From: DATAYA01 sp036272815
Lineage (GTDB): Bacteria > Pseudomonadota > Alphaproteobacteria > Acetobacterales > Acetobacteraceae
Direction: 5' to 3'
Length of the DNA: 7,072 bases
Assembly (NCBI GenBank): GCA_036272815.1
Contig: DATAYA010000154.1
Span: forward strand, 1 to 7,072
In this document: positions 5,884 to 7,072 of the stretch, piece by piece
Numbering within the stretch: the first letter of the stretch is position 1
How the letters are laid out: each line of letters starts with the position of its first letter
Notes under the pieces: model-generated
What the model was told of the DNA's origin: nothing
Database searches by the model: none
What the model saw: only the letters and a program-made list of their open reading frames with translations
Program-made: the position numbers and the translations under genes

Positions 5884-5906
5884 GCTGCCGCTCCGGCGCC
5901 GGCAGC
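5884..5906. repeat. Inverted repeat upstream of the slipin gene
   Basis: GCTGCCG (5884-5890) and CGGCAGC (5900-5906) can pair around a 9-base loop, about 45 bases before the slipin start. There is no T-run, so it is not a terminator. It may be a leader hairpin or operator, or chance in GC-rich DNA. Confidence 0.3.
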
Positions 5907-5938
5907 CCATGATGGCGGGCCGCCGGGCTCGCCGGCGT

Positions 5939-5944
5939 GGGGGA
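5939..5944 (+). promoter_or_regulatory. Shine-Dalgarno site that selects the slipin ATG
   Basis: GGGGGA lies seven bases before ATG 5952. An in-frame GTG at 5937 would add five residues (MGESG) but has no comparable site before it, so ATG 5952 is preferred. Confidence 0.65.
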
Positions 5945-5951
5945 ATCCGGC

Positions 5952-6761
5952 ATGGCTGCACTCGGCGTCATCCTCGTCCTCATCCTCGTGGTCGTCGCGT
6001 ACGGCCTGATCCGCTCGGTGCGCATGATCCAGGAATGGCGCCGCGCCGTCGTGTTGCGGCTCGGGCGCTTCCATTCGGTGAAGGGGCCGGGGCTGTTCCT
6101 GCTGGTGCCCTTTGCCGACCAGGTCACGGTGGTGATCGACATGCGGATCCAGACCAGCAGCATCACCGCCGAGCAGGCGCTGACGCGCGACATGGTCTCG
6201 GTCGGCGTCGATGCGATCGTGTTCTGGCAGGTCGATGATGCGCGCGCGGCGGCGATCCAGATCGCCGACTACGCGCAGGCGGTCGAGCGGGTGTCGCAGA
6301 CCAGCCTGCGCGAGATGATCGGCGCCAGCGACCTCGGCCGGCTGCTCTCCGACCGGCGCTCGGCCGACGCGGCGCTCCGCGAGGCGATCGCGGCCAAGAC
6401 CACGACCTGGGGCGTGGCGGTCCGCTCGGTCGAGATCCGCGACGTCGGCATCCCGGCGGCATTGCAGGATGCGCTCAGCCGGCAGGCACAGGCGTCGCGC
6501 GAGAAGCAGGCCCGGGTGACGCTCTCCGAGGCCGAGGCGGAGATCGCGCGCCGCGTCGTGGAGGCGGCGGAGATCTACCAGCAGAACCCGGTCGCGCTGC
6601 AGCTCCGGCAGATGAACCTGCTCTACGAGATGAACAAGGAGCGCGGTGCCACCGTGCTGGTGCCGACCGAGATGGCGAGCAGCCTCGGGCTCGTCGCCGG
6701 CCTCGCGGCTCAGGCGGCAGCGACGCCGGCAGCGCGCCCGGCGCCGCAGCGTCGCCCCTAG
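5952..6761 (+). CDS. Slipin / stomatin-like SPFH (band 7) membrane protein
   Basis: The 269-residue protein starts with one hydrophobic segment (residues 2-20) and continues with the SPFH core: RRAVVLRLGRFHSVKGPGLF (30-49), PFADQVTVVIDMRIQT (53-68), the TRDMVSVGVDAIVFWQV strand pair (78-94), SLREMIGASDLGRLLSDR (118-135), and WGVAVRSVEIRDVGIPAALQ (153-172). A coiled-coil stretch rich in Ala, Glu and Arg follows (about 176-210), then the typical slipin end QLRQMNLLYEMNKE (217-230) and a short Ala/Pro-rich tail. Slipins form membrane-attached oligomers that organise lipid microdomains and often act with an NfeD-type partner and proteases. No nfeD gene lies on either side here. The gene has its own ribosome site. 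The 3' end faces ctrA across 97 bases. Confidence 0.94.
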   Translation: MAALGVILVLILVVVAYGLIRSVRMIQEWRRAVVLRLGRFHSVKGPGLFLLVPFADQVTVVIDMRIQTSSITAEQALTRDMVSVGVDAIVFWQVDDARAAAIQIADYAQAVERVSQTSLREMIGASDLGRLLSDRRSADAALREAIAAKTTTWGVAVRSVEIRDVGIPAALQDALSRQAQASREKQARVTLSEAEAEIARRVVEAAEIYQQNPVALQLRQMNLLYEMNKERGATVLVPTEMASSLGLVAGLAAQAAATPAARPAPQRRP

Positions 6762-6781
6762 CCCGCAGCGCGGAGGCCCCG

Positions 6782-6826
6782 GCTCTGGCAGTACACGCTC
6801 TGGCAGTACGCGCTCCGGCAGTACGC
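6782..6826. repeat. 15-base tandem repeat, three copies, between slipin and ctrA
   Basis: GCTCTGGCAGTACAC, GCTCTGGCAGTACGC and GCTCCGGCAGTACGC follow one another without gaps, differing at two positions. The tract occupies almost half of the 97-base space between two convergent genes, where terminators would be expected. No stem with a T-run is visible there on either strand, so transcription may end by Rho or run into the opposite gene. Confidence 0.82.
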
Positions 6827-6858
6827 CGGCGCCCGCTCCGGCTTGTGCCGCCCGCGCG

Positions 6859-7072
6859 TCAGGCGGCGGTGAGCTGGCGCAGTCTCACGGGGGCCGAGGC
6901 GCCGCCACCGGGCGTGGCCGGAGCGACGTCACGGATCATATAGCCGCGGCCCCAGACGGTGCCGATCAGCCCGTCGCCGCCCGCCTGCGCCAGCTTCTTG
7001 CGCAGCTTGCAGACAAAGACGTCGATGATCTTCATCTCCGGCTCGTCCATGCCGCCATAGAGGTGGTTGAGG
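6859..7072 (-). CDS. ctrA: CtrA cell-cycle response regulator, C-terminal part (5' end outside window)
   Basis: The minus strand encodes the last 70 residues. LNHLYGGMDEPEMKIIDVFV and CKLRKKLAQA, then GTVWGRGYMIRD, are almost identical to the winged-helix DNA-binding domain of alphaproteobacterial CtrA: the recognition helix (KIIDVFVCKLRKKL) and the wing (VWGRGY). The receiver domain lies outside the window. CtrA is an OmpR-type transcription factor, phosphorylated through CckA-ChpT in Caulobacter, that binds TTAA-N7-TTAA boxes and controls cell cycle, motility and related genes. The tail after the wing is Pro/Gly/Ala-rich and ends in QLTAA. The final Ala-Ala matches the end recognised by ClpXP in Caulobacter CtrA, so regulated proteolysis is plausible. 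No TTAA-N7-TTAA box was seen in this window. Identification is very firm despite the truncation. Confidence 0.96.
   Translation of the reverse strand, partial: LNHLYGGMDEPEMKIIDVFVCKLRKKLAQAGGDGLIGTVWGRGYMIRDVAPATPGGGASAPVRLRQLTAA

Larger units (their letters stand above)
5456..5951. other. Intergenic region between divergent transglycosylase and slipin genes
   Basis: This stretch has no convincing protein gene in either direction. From left to right it holds two GC-rich hairpins in front of the transglycosylase gene, a plus-strand promoter with a short RNA gene and terminator, a 14-base tandem repeat, a 15-base tandem repeat, one more inverted repeat and the slipin ribosome site. A run of six A (5572-5577) just before the small-RNA promoter is the only AT-rich spot besides the terminator. 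No convincing promoter for the slipin gene was seen. Confidence 0.7.

Noticed and set aside
5850..5885. Promoter of the slipin gene from TTGAAA (5854-5859) and AATTTA (5871-5876)
   Set aside because: The spacing is only 11 bases, far from 17, and no other pair in the region fits better.
5704..6009. Possible pentapeptide-repeat protein from the 15-base array (ANVPR, ANVAR, ANVPR)
   Set aside because: Only three repeats, no fold-sized run, no ribosome site, and the frame continues out of phase through the slipin start.

Overview
The window is very GC-rich DNA from an alphaproteobacterium. The best taxonomic marker is the 3' end of a CtrA-type cell-cycle response regulator on the minus strand at the right edge. 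A candidate small RNA of the alphaproteobacterial suhB/mmgR type, with a promoter close to the alphaproteobacterial consensus, agrees with this. The very high GC content and the mix of CoA-dependent catabolic genes would fit Rhodospirillales/Acetobacteraceae-like bacteria, but that narrower placement is inference.

Left part (1-4797), plus strand: a tightly packed operon that begins upstream of the window. It holds an AidB-like acyl-CoA dehydrogenase (5' end missing), a possible small unknown ORF, a second acyl-CoA dehydrogenase, a CaiB/BaiF (family III) CoA-transferase, and a FUSC/aromatic-acid-exporter-like membrane protein. Every junction is a stop/start overlap (ATGA, TGATG, TTGA; GTGA or a 22-base overlap at the small ORF), so translation is probably coupled along the row. 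Together the genes look like a pathway in which a carboxylic acid is activated by CoA transfer and its CoA thioester is oxidised, with a membrane protein that may export the acid or an analogue. The substrate cannot be read from the sequence.

Middle (4754-5951): a secreted lytic transglycosylase on the minus strand converges on the exporter gene and overlaps its 3' end by 44 bases. The roughly 500-base space to the next gene contains two hairpins in front of the transglycosylase gene, a candidate small RNA with its own promoter and a near-perfect intrinsic terminator (about 5617-5699), and two short tandem-repeat tracts.

Right part (5952-7072): a slipin/stomatin-like SPFH membrane protein on the plus strand, then about 100 bases with a second 15-base tandem repeat, then the C-terminal 70 residues of CtrA on the minus strand, ending in Ala-Ala like the ClpXP-degraded Caulobacter protein.

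The most interesting items are the small RNA, which displays a CCUCCCU anti-Shine-Dalgarno loop; the second acyl-CoA dehydrogenase, which has Pro where most family members have the catalytic Glu; and the small overlapping ORF inside the operon.
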